The position numbers were made by a program, and so were the translations under genes. Of a stretch of DNA of 64,000 nt, positions 22,556-30,759 are shown one piece after another. Positions within the stretch are counted from its first letter, which is position 1. Each line of letters starts with the position of its first letter. The notes under the pieces are model-generated. The model saw only the letters and a list, made by a program, of their open reading frames with translations, was not told the origin of the DNA and did no database searches. The stretch comes from Pseudomonas cavernae (lineage in GTDB: Bacteria > Pseudomonadota > Gammaproteobacteria > Pseudomonadales > Pseudomonadaceae). The stretch covers positions 4,154,001-4,218,000 of the forward strand of contig NZ_CP032419.1 in the NCBI RefSeq assembly GCF_003595175.1, given 5' to 3'.

Positions 22556-23019
22556 CAGCAGCCCGCCTTCTTAAGAGAAATCGCACCAGACAACTCAATG
22601 GATATCGAGCGATTGAAGACGGTGCAGGCGATGGAGGAGTCCTTTACTACCAGGTCAAAAGTGACCTTGGCCGCACTCACCAGACGACCCTGGACATCGA
22701 ACAGAATGCTTTGCTGGCCGGCAGGATCGACTACGAAGGATGACAAGGGGGCAAATCGACGCAACTCCAGGCTGTCTCTATCCCTGAGCACCTGCCAACT
22801 GCCATCGGCCACCAGCGGTCCCTCAAGCCTGACTGTCTGCGCGCCTTGCACTGCCTCGCGGCGTGCATAGTTGAGCATGCCGGCAAACGTATTCAGCTCA
22901 GCCGTTGCTCGGTTATCACGCAGCAACTGGGAAAGATTCGGCGCTGCCAAGCCAATCAACACCGCGAGCACAACGAGCGTGATCATCAACTCGATCAGCG
23001 TGAAGCCTTTCTGCGACAT
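22555..23019 (-). CDS. fimU: Minor pilin FimU (GspH/FimT family), cluster 1
   Basis: A 154-residue GspH-type prepilin: leader MSQKG, then [22 protein letters not shown], with Glu5. LNYARREAVQGAQTV is the family helix, and two Cys near the C-terminus (SIACTVF, KKAGC) can form the end disulfide. As the first gene of a fimU-pilVWXY1-E order it matches the P. aeruginosa operon. GGAG lies eight bases before the start. The leader region 23020-23350 should hold the promoter. Confidence 0.88.
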   Translation of the reverse strand: MSQKGFTLIELMITLVVLAVLIGLAAPNLSQLLRDNRATAELNTFAGMLNYARREAVQGAQTVRLEGPLVADGSWQVLRDRDSLELRRFAPLSSFVVDPAGQQSILFDVQGRLVSAAKVTFDLVVKDSSIACTVFNRSISIELSGAISLKKAGC

Positions 23020-23352
23020 ACATCCACTCCATAGACGGCTCTAGACAGCGAACAAGGACTACGGAGCTCCCTCCCTGCTAACGCCCATCCATGGACAAAC
23101 GGTCGAAAAAAACCGACCAGCGGCCTTTATTGCGCTGCGGCATAGTAACCGAGGCGAACGTACGTTTTAAATTTAGTGGAGAAAATTGTGGCATTGACCG
23201 CACTAAAAGCGCGGTGATCAAACCACTGGGAGGGAGACAAAGGCCCAGGACGGGCCTAAGAGGGAGGGAGCCCGCTATTTAACTGGCGAATCCAAGAAGG
23301 GAAAGCTTCGCGCACCAACTTGAGCCGCTACAGCGATGCGCGAAACGTTCAG
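23020..23352. other. Intergenic leader of cluster 1
   Basis: No gene is seen. The stretch is AT-richer than the flanks and should carry the cluster 1 promoter, read on the minus strand. It contains the palindrome AACGTACGTT (23158-23167) followed by TTTAAATTT, a small hairpin ACCGC/GCGGT near 23200, and the hairpin AGGCCC-AGGAC-GGGCCT near 23240 that could end transcription from the scar. I saw no clear sigma-54 or sigma-70 hexamers. Confidence 0.5.
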
Positions 23353-23670
23353 TCACGAACAGCTTGTAGCTGTCGTCTTGGTGACCGAGGTGTGCCCAGT
23401 AAGACTGATGCTGACCACTCGCTCCTGGCTGCCCACGCTAGGCGTTGCGCGACACACCGTCAGCGCGGTTTGTGTAGCGCAGACTCCAGTCGGCTGGAAG
23501 GTAATGCTGTTTACACTTCCAGTTATCAGGAAGCCACTTGCTGCTGCCGGATGAGCCTGAATCACCATGCCACCAGAGCTTCGCACAATCCACCCCTCAT
23601 GCCAGCCACCCGACGAGGTACAGAAGGTTACCGGCTGATTGCGCTTGATTGCCTCACTGCGCGCCAGCAA
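23353..23670 (-). pseudogene. fimT 3' remnant fused to a thiO fragment
   Basis: The last 100 or so codons of a FimT/GspH pilin without its leader and hydrophobic helix. ARSEAIKRN, then CRATPSVGSQERVVSI and the C-terminal SVTKTTATSCS, match the cluster 2 fimT at 24126 (ARSEAIKRN, CRATPSVGAQERVV, SVTKTNTSTCS). A stretch of acidic residues present in the intact gene is missing. Upstream it runs directly into the thiO fragment near 23670. Without a prepilin leader it cannot be a working pilin. Confidence 0.85.
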
Positions 23671-23855
23671 TGCGCCAGCGCCGTCACCGCCGAGCTGTAA
23701 CGCCAGGATAGAGCGGGGAAACGATGCCGCCACAGGCCCAGGACGACTCTGCGCCCACCGCCCCCTGATCCAGCAGGCAGACCTCGACACCGGCCGCGGC
23801 CAACAAGCGCGCCGACAACAACCCGATAGCGCCCCCCCACCATCAAGACACGCAT
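23670..23855 (-). pseudogene. thiO 5' remnant, frameshifted
   Basis: This copies the first 60 codons of thiO, including its ATG at 23855. In pieces one reads MRVLMVGG, then IGLLSARLLAAAGVEV, LLDQGAVGAESSWACGGIVSPLYP, WRYSSAVTALAH, against MRVLLVGGGVIGLLSAHHL and the same later blocks of intact thiO. Two frameshifts break it: one at a run of seven G near 23832-23838, and one at a lost base in CTCTATCCTGG near 23710. The remnant stops at ALAH and joins fimT sequence at a GCTGGCGC microhomology. Confidence 0.88.
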
Positions 23856-23869
23856 AGCTTCTCCAAAAA

Positions 23870-23891
23870 ACGGGCCGCAAAGGCGGCCCGT
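23870..23891 (-). terminator. Copy of the pilE-thiO terminator in the scar
   Basis: The stem ACGGGCCGC / GCGGCCCGT with loop AAAG, followed on the minus strand by TTTTTT. The bases beyond it (TATACGTC) also match the hairpin at 16708-16728 (GATACGTC), so the whole junction was copied. Confidence 0.85.
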
Positions 23892-23910
23892 TATACGTCA
23901 TTAACCCGGT

Positions 23911-23990
23911 TTATTCCCACCAGCACGCCAGCACGCTGCGAGGCACGCCGTTGATCGTTGGCGCACCAGCGTGGGCCAACCCTGTGGCAA
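23911..23990 (-). pseudogene. Decayed pilE C-terminal tail
   Basis: On the minus strand a short frame ending at TAA (23913-23911) reads GLAHAGAPT, then NGVPRSVLACWWE. It aligns with the end of cluster 1 PilE ([19 protein letters not shown]) and lies the same distance before the copied terminator and thiO start as pilE does at 16.75 kb. No pilin start or helix remains upstream. The match is short, so this is a probable, not certain, remnant. Confidence 0.6.
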
Positions 23991-24125
23991 GGCCAGATCG
24001 GCCGCGCGAACGCACACACAACACACGCCAGCCGCTCTTTGCGCCGCATCGCTAATGTTTAAGCGTTGGCGTGAAGGCTGCCTGCAGGGGCAGCCTGTTA
24101 CGCCGACTGAGCTACGGGAAATGGG
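23991..24125. other. Intergenic region downstream of cluster 2, with hairpin
   Basis: No gene. It holds a strong hairpin AGGCTGCC-TGCAGG-GGCAGCCT near 24077-24098, extended by GGCGT/ACGCC, which could end cluster 2 transcription although no T run follows. Next to it is CCGACTGAGCTA (24105-24116), identical to the D-arm segment of the tRNA-Asn gene at 1.85 kb. Confidence 0.5.
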
Positions 24126-24701
24126 TCAGGAACAGGTCGAGGTATTGGTCTTGGTCACAGATGCACGCCCTGCCGCAGTGATATTGACCACACGCTCTTG
24201 AGCGCCAACGCTGGGGGTGGCGCGGCAGGCTGTCAATGTGGTCTGAGTAGCCCCTACACCTGTTCCCTGAAAACGTACACTGGCGACCGTCCCGGTAATT
24301 TTAAAACCGGAAGCTGCCGCCTGATGCTGCAGCAGTACCGTCTCTCCAGCATCCCGTGTCCCGTCATCGTCGGCATCGTGGAATACCACCCAGCCTTGCT
24401 CCCAGCCCCCAGCGATGCAGCTTGCGCCATCGGCAGAAACACACATCCGGACAACGGAATTACGCTTGATCGCCTCGCTGCGTGCCAGCACCGCACCCGC
24501 GACCAGATCGCTGGCCTGGGAGCGCAGCTTGCTGCCCAAGGTCATGTCAGAGTACGACGGCACCATAATTGCCAGCAGCACCGCGAATACAGCAAGAGTG
24601 ATCATCAACTCGACCAGCGTGAAGCCGTGCTGACGGGATGATCGCAGTGCAGTCCGACGAGATAGCTGCCAAGAGGGTATCTTGCGCGCGCTCCGGGTCA
24701 T
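24126..24701 (-). CDS. fimT: FimT/GspH family minor pilin (cluster 2)
   Basis: A 191-residue prepilin with an unusually long basic leader (about 26 residues, ending RQHG) before FTLVELMITLAVFAVLLAIMV. Glu5 is present. ARSEAIKRN and the C-terminal Cys (CRATPSVG, STCS) mark the FimT/GspH family. The start overlaps the pilY1 stop (ATGA), so it is the last, coupled gene of cluster 2. An internal Met could shorten the leader, but the ATGA overlap favours the long form. It is the closest relative of the fimT remnant at 23.4-23.7 kb. Confidence 0.87.
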   Translation of the reverse strand: MTRSARKIPSWQLSRRTALRSSRQHGFTLVELMITLAVFAVLLAIMVPSYSDMTLGSKLRSQASDLVAGAVLARSEAIKRNSVVRMCVSADGASCIAGGWEQGWVVFHDADDDGTRDAGETVLLQHQAAASGFKITGTVASVRFQGTGVGATQTTLTACRATPSVGAQERVVNITAAGRASVTKTNTSTCS

Positions 24702-27700
24702 TGTTCGATATTCCAGAAAACTCGGTTTTTGGGTTGCGCCACAGAGGAAAACTCAGGATCCGGCTCGAAACAGTCGAGCATGCAGATAAAGGGTACTTCC
24801 GTACCATCATCGAGCTGGACTGTACCTGCCACAGGAGACGGCGACAGCCCACCACCGGCCAGCGTGATAAAGCGCTCACCTGTTGGGTTTGACGCATCCG
24901 TATAGGCAATGCTGTACGCGCGATTTGTTCCCAGGCTGGTGCACCTCCCGGCTACTGGGGCTGTAGGCTGATGGGTATTGAATGCTACTTGACCGAACAC
25001 AGTAACAGCGGAGGTCACCACTTGCTCGGTTGCTGCCAAACCGAGATACCAGCCCTTTGGCTTCGCATTCAGCTCGGCCTGGGTGGGAGTGGCACTGGTC
25101 GTAATGGGTAACAGCGAATTCAAGCAGATCACGCTAGTAGAGCAAGTGGTACTTTCTGAACTCAACCAAGTCGTATCGGTCGGCTGATCCTTCAAGTTAA
25201 AGAAATAGTTCGTAACACCGGCGGCGGCAGTAAAGCTGGTCAAGGGTTTTTCGCGATCACCTGATCCTACTTGCAGAAAATACGCACCTCCAGAAAGAAC
25301 TACCTCCGGACCGAACATGAACTTACGATTGGTCGCACAGCTTGCTGTAGTGTCGCAACCCAACGAGGCAATCGTGGTGATTCCCCAGTCTTCCGGGGCA
25401 TCCGCGCCAATGGTTATTCGGTAGATGTTACCCCCCATGTCGGCCGCGTAGGCATAGACAGCAAGACCAGAACTATCTGGCACAACGGTGACGTCTCCAA
25501 CCACACTACGAACGGTATCCAAGGTTTTCAGCAAGGCACCAGAATCGGCATCCAGCACATAGATCTTGTTGCCCTTGGATGACGACGTACAACTGTGATT
25601 TACCGTGCCGTTATCTGTGTCCTCGCAACTGTCGTAGCCCCCCCCAATGATCAACATGGGCGAAGCCCCGGAACCATAACCTGCCGACTTAAGCACTTGT
25701 GCCGAAGACCACGTCTGGCCGATTGCCTCCAAGTCCGCAGTACAGCCAGTGTCGTTACCAAGATTAGGGCAACCTTTCTTCCACTTCAAAGACGGGCTGG
25801 CAGGGTCGGTCACGTCAAAGGCATAGAGAGCCCGACCACCACGACGCATTCCGGCGTAAATAAAGGTTTTATCCGTTCCGCCAATGTCGCCCTTGAAGGC
25901 AGAGATCGGCCCATCGATACCATAGGCCTTGGGCTGCGGCGTTGGCGTTCCTGTTGTGTGGCCGGGATAGCTAATGGTCGTGGTGTTGTCGCGTATACGT
26001 TTGATGTTGCCGTAGAACTCCGGCGGGATAAACGACCAAAACTCTTTACCCGCTGTAACCGACCCAATGCTGGAACTACGATTGCCATTGATGGCACGAA
26101 GTACACCGTCATTGCCGCCGTAAAACACCACCACCTGGGGCGAGGCTTCCGTACCATAGTTGATGGCCACCGGGCGCGAGTGCACTACGTCGCCATGGGC
26201 GGAGGGACGCATTTCGGTAACGGTAAGCGCATCGGTATCCTCATCGTTCACATCCAGTCCACGCGCCCAATTGATCACCGCATCACGCTCGGTTGAATCC
26301 GCAGCACCAAGCAAGGTCGAGGTAATCGCAGCATTGGCCGTATCGAAGTTGGTCAAGCTGGTGCAGGCGGCAAAGGCCGGATCACAGGTCTTGACCGTGC
26401 GCGTAGTGGTGCTACGCAGCAAATAACCCTGTCCGCCTTTTTCGACCACATTACCGTCCGGGTAATTGGACACATCCGAATTGGCAACCTCCAGACAGGC
26501 GCCCTGTGGCTTGAAGGCCCAGTAGTTGTCCACAGTGGTCGGTGTCCAGAAACTCCGTGCGCATTCCGTAATGAAGTTGGTCGAGCTATTGATTGCCGCT
26601 TTACTGCTTGCATCCTGCAGTTTGAGCACACCGTCAGTACGCCCCAGCTTGTACTGTTTCAGGTTACCCGCCCAACGCGGAAACGAGTCCTGATCCGGAC
26701 GAAACATGCCGATAAACACCTGATTGAGGTAGGTGCCCTGGGTATTGACGCTGACTGGCAAGCTGACCGAAGCGAATACACTGTTGACCGATTGAATTTC
26801 GGAAAATATGGTCTTCAGGGCATCGGCAATTTGAGTTCCACTACTGGTCACGTCGAAATATTTGCCATCGCTTACGTTGGCTGCACTTTTCAACAGCGCT
26901 GTCCAGCCGGGTCCCTGACCAGTAGTGACTTTGTTGATATCGACCGTATAGGTGGTAATGCCCAGATTGCTTTTTTTCATAAAGCGCACCCATTCATCCA
27001 GCGCATTACCTTGCGAACCGGACGGAGAGATCGGAATTACGGCCTTGCTTCCGCCAGCCGCGACCAGAAGATCTTCTGCTTGCTCAGTATCGCTATTACT
27101 GTCCTGGTTGGCGCCATTACTAATAAAAATGATGAAATTCTTCGCACACCCGGAAATGATGGGATTGGCATAAGGTGTTCCGTCCTTCGAGCTTAGTGCA
27201 TTGCCCGGCAGCGCCCAGACATTCCTCGAAGGAGCCAGCGCCGCACCAACAGCTGCCGGATTGGGATTATAGACATTCTCCATATAGTCTGTTTTGTTTT
27301 TGTTATTCCCGGCATAAGGTGCTCCGGCGGAAAAATATCGATAAGCCTCCGCCATGGCTTTGGCGCTCTTACCGGCGTTGCCTTTGTCATTGTTCGAGTC
27401 GAAGCTATTCACCAGCGCTTGGTATTTCAGTTTTGTGGCACTATCCAGTAAACGTATTGCAGCACGGACATAGCCACCGTCACTACCAGAGTTGCCACCT
27501 CCGCTTTCGGTGTACATCATCAGTCCAACTCGAAACTTGTCTGCCGGTAACGCCGAAACAACCGAACTCAGAGCAGCCATTTCATTGGAGAATGGAGTGC
27601 TCCAGTTCCCCGTATTGTCCAACACAATCAACACATTTGGCACATCGGTCGAGCTCGGCGGAGTACCAACGAACAGATCAATATCTTCTGCATGACTGGT

Positions 27701-27757
27701 AAAGCTCGCAGCCAGCAGCGTCGCGGCAAGCAAATTCTTTAAAAAAGTAGCGCTCAT
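24698..27757 (-). CDS. pilY1: PilY1 (PilC family) tip protein, cluster 2
   Basis: An exported 1019-residue PilY1 homologue with signal peptide (FLKNLLAATLLAASFTSHA). The N-terminal von Willebrand A-like region has LDNTGNWS at residues 46-53 in place of the DxSxS MIDAS motif, so metal binding may differ from cluster 1. The C-terminal PilC propeller is present (FYGGNDGVLRAINGN, EFWSFIPPEFYGNIKRI, IYAGMRRGGRALYAFDV). The Asp-rich segment LDVNDEDTDALT near residue 490 may bind calcium. AGGAGA precedes the start, 25 bases after pilX. The form resembles PilY1 of many beta- and gammaproteobacteria more than that of P. aeruginosa, by inspection. Confidence 0.92.
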   Translation of the reverse strand: MSATFLKNLLAATLLAASFTSHAEDIDLFVGTPPSSTDVPNVLIVLDNTGNWSTPFSNEMAALSSVVSALPADKFRVGLMMYTESGGGNSGSDGGYVRAAIRLLDSATKLKYQALVNSFDSNNDKGNAGKSAKAMAEAYRYFSAGAPYAGNNKNKTDYMENVYNPNPAAVGAALAPSRNVWALPGNALSSKDGTPYANPIISGCAKNFIIFISNGANQDSNSDTEQAEDLLVAAGGSKAVIPISPSGSQGNALDEWVRFMKKSNLGITTYTVDINKVTTGQGPGWTALLKSAANVSDGKYFDVTSSGTQIADALKTIFSEIQSVNSVFASVSLPVSVNTQGTYLNQVFIGMFRPDQDSFPRWAGNLKQYKLGRTDGVLKLQDASSKAAINSSTNFITECARSFWTPTTVDNYWAFKPQGACLEVANSDVSNYPDGNVVEKGGQGYLLRSTTTRTVKTCDPAFAACTSLTNFDTANAAITSTLLGAADSTERDAVINWARGLDVNDEDTDALTVTEMRPSAHGDVVHSRPVAINYGTEASPQVVVFYGGNDGVLRAINGNRSSSIGSVTAGKEFWSFIPPEFYGNIKRIRDNTTTISYPGHTTGTPTPQPKAYGIDGPISAFKGDIGGTDKTFIYAGMRRGGRALYAFDVTDPASPSLKWKKGCPNLGNDTGCTADLEAIGQTWSSAQVLKSAGYGSGASPMLIIGGGYDSCEDTDNGTVNHSCTSSSKGNKIYVLDADSGALLKTLDTVRSVVGDVTVVPDSSGLAVYAYAADMGGNIYRITIGADAPEDWGITTIASLGCDTTASCATNRKFMFGPEVVLSGGAYFLQVGSGDREKPLTSFTAAAGVTNYFFNLKDQPTDTTWLSSESTTCSTSVICLNSLLPITTSATPTQAELNAKPKGWYLGLAATEQVVTSAVTVFGQVAFNTHQPTAPVAGRCTSLGTNRAYSIAYTDASNPTGERFITLAGGGLSPSPVAGTVQLDDGTEVPFICMLDCFEPDPEFSSVAQPKNRVFWNIEQ

Positions 27758-27782
27758 AGTGGTCTCCTAACAACGCGTCCGG

Positions 27783-28280
27783 CTAGGGACACACACTGTT
27801 CTTTTGTGTTTGCGTGAGCAATACGCGTACACCTGAACGCACGCTGGCCATTGCACCGCTGGCGGGATCGTTTACTTGGGCGTTGAGCGCCCACACGGTG
27901 CTCCACTGCGAGTCTGGCGTCACCACACCAGCCCGGATCCCACTTTCCTTGCCTACCACAACAGCCGGAATTTCCGACTCACTGATACACTCAGGAGTGG
28001 CGATTGCGACCACATAATCCGCAACACCGTCATTATTAATGTCTACGTTAATTGACTCCGCACTTGGCGCGTTGGTGAAAGGCGAACTCAACACCTGTTC
28101 GGTAGCGATATTGGCTGCGGCTATTGCCTCGTCACGCATCTGCATATTGCCCACTGACTTGAGGTTAGTGCCGCTTAGCGTAAACGCACCGCCAATCGTC
28201 AGGGTTAAAAGCAAGAGCATGATCAGACCAACAATGAGCGTTGCTCCGCACTGAGCCTTCGGAAATAAGAAATTCCTCAT
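27783..28280 (-). CDS. pilX: Minor pilin PilX-like (cluster 2)
   Basis: A 165-residue PilX-type pilin. CGATLIVGLIMLLLLTLTIGGAF is the leader and helix, without Glu5, as in PilX. MQMRDEAIAAANIATEQV follows the helix. A segment DINNDGVADY resembles a calcium loop. The ATG overlaps the pilW stop (ATGA). It is very different in sequence from the cluster 1 pilX. Confidence 0.85.
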   Translation of the reverse strand: MRNFLFPKAQCGATLIVGLIMLLLLTLTIGGAFTLSGTNLKSVGNMQMRDEAIAAANIATEQVLSSPFTNAPSAESINVDINNDGVADYVVAIATPECISESEIPAVVVGKESGIRAGVVTPDSQWSTVWALNAQVNDPASGAMASVRSGVRVLLTQTQKNSVCP

Positions 28281-29473
28281 GGCGTCTCCCTTCTTCCAGA
28301 GATATTGACCAAGCGCACCGTAGTGGAAAAAACGTGTCGCTTGAAATTGTCACCGAAGGGGCCAAGCGTAGTCGTGCCTAGATTATAGGTTTTGCTATCG
28401 GTATAACCCGGAGTGGCTACAAGGCTGCGCACCAAGAAATAAACTTTGACCACTGTGACATTGGCCAGATCGCCCTCATCACAGGGGCTAGCGGTGGTGC
28501 AGCGGGTAAAGTCGCCATCTGGGCTTCCATCCCCCCGATTGGTTGGTATTTTTCTAGCGCCCGGATCATTCCAGTTGATCGCGGCAGCGTAATTTACCGC
28601 CGCGCCGGTCTCGCTAAGATTATCGACCCCCAGCTCGACGCGAAAACCTTCGATGCCCTCAATCAAAGCCTCGGCAGGCTGATGTTCCAGCACTCCACTC
28701 TTCAGATCAAACTGGGAGCGCATGAGGGTGGGAGTGCCGTCGCCTGGGGTGGAGGAGAAATCGCGAATGTAATAAATACTGGAGGCAAACTTTCGCTTGG
28801 GCGCAGAAAGCGTCGACAACGGATCAGCACAACTTGCCAAACCCGAGGGGTTAGTTGTTCTCGGATGAAGAATAAAACCACTGGTATCGAGGACATAGGT
28901 ACTCAAATCGTCCTCACAGAGCGAAGCTTGGAAATACAGCTTGCCGAGAGTGTCCGCCTCACATCCCGCGACTCCAGGCACACAGGTACCGACGTGACGT
29001 ACTATCAGAACGTCAGTCTCGGATTTTGGGCTGGATACCAGCCCCTCACACTCAGTAGGAATTCCATCCTGCTCATAAGCCTGAACCGGAATCCCCAAGA
29101 GATTGGTTCTGTGGGCCGGATTCCAAGAGCCGTAAGCCAAACATGGATTGGGAACTGCAGTCGGGGCATCGTCTGGGATCCCGTTCTCCGCAAGGTCATC
29201 GAACTTAGGGATATAGCCATTCCAGAAGCCTGCATGGGCAAGATCGCTCTGTAGCAACTGAATAGCGAAGCGACCATTCTCGATCTGGATATTGGTCTTG
29301 GCCATTTCGTCGTTGGTGCGGGTGACATCCAGAAAGAGCGTGAGTATCGCGCCCATGATCAGCAAGCTGATGACCATGGCCACCATCAATTCTATGAGGC
29401 TAAACCCGGATTGCGGGCTCTGCCTAAAGGGGCTAGTCACCTTGTTCTGTACCTTGAGTAATGAGGTTTTCAT
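28277..29473 (-). CDS. pilW: Minor pilin PilW-like (cluster 2)
   Basis: A 398-residue PilW-type prepilin. The ATG at 29473 overlaps the pilV stop (ATGA), which decides the start over the longer open frame to 29515. The leader (about 22 residues, ending PQSG) is followed by FSLIELMVAMVISLLIMGAIL, with Glu5. ENGRFAIQLLQSDLAHAGFWNG is the family signature. It is longer than the cluster 1 pilW (343 residues) because of insertions in the globular domain. Confidence 0.9.
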   Translation of the reverse strand: MKTSLLKVQNKVTSPFRQSPQSGFSLIELMVAMVISLLIMGAILTLFLDVTRTNDEMAKTNIQIENGRFAIQLLQSDLAHAGFWNGYIPKFDDLAENGIPDDAPTAVPNPCLAYGSWNPAHRTNLLGIPVQAYEQDGIPTECEGLVSSPKSETDVLIVRHVGTCVPGVAGCEADTLGKLYFQASLCEDDLSTYVLDTSGFILHPRTTNPSGLASCADPLSTLSAPKRKFASSIYYIRDFSSTPGDGTPTLMRSQFDLKSGVLEHQPAEALIEGIEGFRVELGVDNLSETGAAVNYAAAINWNDPGARKIPTNRGDGSPDGDFTRCTTASPCDEGDLANVTVVKVYFLVRSLVATPGYTDSKTYNLGTTTLGPFGDNFKRHVFSTTVRLVNISGRRETP

Positions 29474-30033
29474 AGTGTGGCCACCCGCACGATGGTAGTG
29501 ACGACACGACGACAAACATCATTGGCACAGGTCGACCCGGCGGAACCATAACTGTTCGCACCACAGGCAGCGCCAGCAGGCGGCGCAGATATCGGGGTCA
29601 AGCCCTGCCACGCCACAGTAACTAGATACTGATTACTTACAAGGGACTCCACACAGCCACGACCTCCGACCATGGCGCCCACACTGCTTCCACCGGAAGT
29701 TTCAGCAGCCCCCTGCAGGGCAGCGCACCACTCACTGGCATCTCTTTGCGCGCGACTACCCGTGTTATCGGGGCAGGTCATGCCGGCACCAAGTGGACTG
29801 GTCGCGCCTGTAACGTAGACGGCGGCATTGCTACGGTTGCTGGCAATGCGATTGGCCATGTCATTCAGCAGAATCAACGCCTGAGACCGCTGGTACGCCT
29901 CCATTTCAGACTGCTGCAACCGAGACTGCAGCCCCGCCATGCCCAGCAGACCGATGGAAAGAATAATCACGGTGACCAGCACCTCGATCAGGGTGACGCC
30001 GCGCTGGCTGGCGGTAATAGGAGACATGGACAT
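29470..30033 (-). CDS. pilV: Minor pilin PilV-like (cluster 2)
   Basis: A 187-residue PilV-type prepilin (leader ending SQRG, then VTLIEVLVTVIILSIGLLGMAGLQ). LLGMAGLQSRLQQSEMEAYQ and LNDMANRIASNR are PilV features. Six Cys lie in the globular part. I chose the ATG at 30033, just past the pilE stop; GTG codons at 30042 and 30039 overlap pilE and are alternatives. Confidence 0.87.
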   Translation of the reverse strand: MSMSPITASQRGVTLIEVLVTVIILSIGLLGMAGLQSRLQQSEMEAYQRSQALILLNDMANRIASNRSNAAVYVTGATSPLGAGMTCPDNTGSRAQRDASEWCAALQGAAETSGGSSVGAMVGGRGCVESLVSNQYLVTVAWQGLTPISAPPAGAACGANSYGSAGSTCANDVCRRVVTTIVRVATL

Positions 30034-30035
30034 AA

Positions 30036-30428
30036 TCACCACTTCGCAGTAGGGGTCTTGACCCCTTGACTGTTGAGCGTCAGAGGGCCATCGCTGAGCT
30101 GCGTCCCCGCCGCCGTGAACGTGATAGTGAAGGTAGGTGGCGCAGCAGCGTTGTTCGCGGCAACGGTCACCGTGTATTTTCCCGTCAGGTCGCTAGGCAG
30201 CGCATAATTGAGTTGCCCCTCAGTAGTGGCATAGGTGCGGTTTACTAGTAAGAACTGCTGCTGACGGTTGGCAATATCCATCATCTGTGCCTGCGCCGCG
30301 GCGCGGTTGCTCTTGATGATGTATTCCTGATAGTTCGGGTAGGCAATCGCCGCCAGAATACCGATGATCCCGATCACGATCATCAACTCGATCAGGCTAA
30401 ACCCCCGCTGCTCAGTTCGCTTCACCAT
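30036..30428 (-). CDS. pilE: Type IV minor pilin PilE (cluster 2)
   Basis: A 130-residue PilE-type prepilin: leader MVKRTEQRG, then [22 protein letters not shown] with Glu5, and [19 protein letters not shown]. It lacks the C-terminal Cys pair seen in the cluster 1 PilE. AGAGGGA gives a good ribosome site. It is the first gene of cluster 2, whereas in cluster 1 pilE is the last; the two are not recent copies. Confidence 0.9.
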   Translation of the reverse strand: MVKRTEQRGFSLIELMIVIGIIGILAAIAYPNYQEYIIKSNRAAAQAQMMDIANRQQQFLLVNRTYATTEGQLNYALPSDLTGKYTVTVAANNAAAPPTFTITFTAAGTQLSDGPLTLNSQGVKTPTAKW

Positions 30429-30759
30429 GTTCCCTCTCGCGCTCGGTTTTATTCACACGCCCTACCCATGCCCCGGTAAGGTACGAATCATTGCACTGGA
30501 ATACCGCTAACCAGTGCGGAGTTTCGACAGTTGGCGCTTTTCACTCACGGACGGCCATATCCATCGACGCCGGCGAATCTAGCAGCTTTTCTTGCCCTCT
30601 TCTTGCGCTCTTGCCTTGCAAAAAGCGGTTTCCCGGCTAGAGCTTATAGGCCAGCCGAAGAAATACCCCAGGCGGCGCGACCACCGGAGCCGGGACGGAG
30701 ACGACCGGCACACGCCCTACCAGGATGGCAGGGTAACCCGACCAAGAGGCACGGACGCC
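30429..30759. other. Divergent regulatory region between cluster 2 and fimT
   Basis: No gene is supported. The region must carry the promoter of cluster 2 (minus) and of fimT (plus). It has a 7-base stem hairpin GCACTGG/CCAGTGC at about 30492-30516. I could not place -35/-10 or sigma-54 elements with confidence. Confidence 0.5.

Noticed and set aside
23020..23352. Sigma-54 promoter for the minor pilins
   Set aside because: TGGCAT with a downstream GC is seen near 23190, but the spacing between GG and GC is 8 rather than 10, so it does not fit.
23353..23901. A 182-residue open frame as a real protein
   Set aside because: Its first half is thiO read in the wrong frame and its second half a fimT tail; there is no prepilin leader.
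23631..24125. Insertion sequence or integrase causing the scar
   Set aside because: No transposase or integrase coding and no terminal inverted repeats or target duplications were seen; homologous and short-match recombination explains it.
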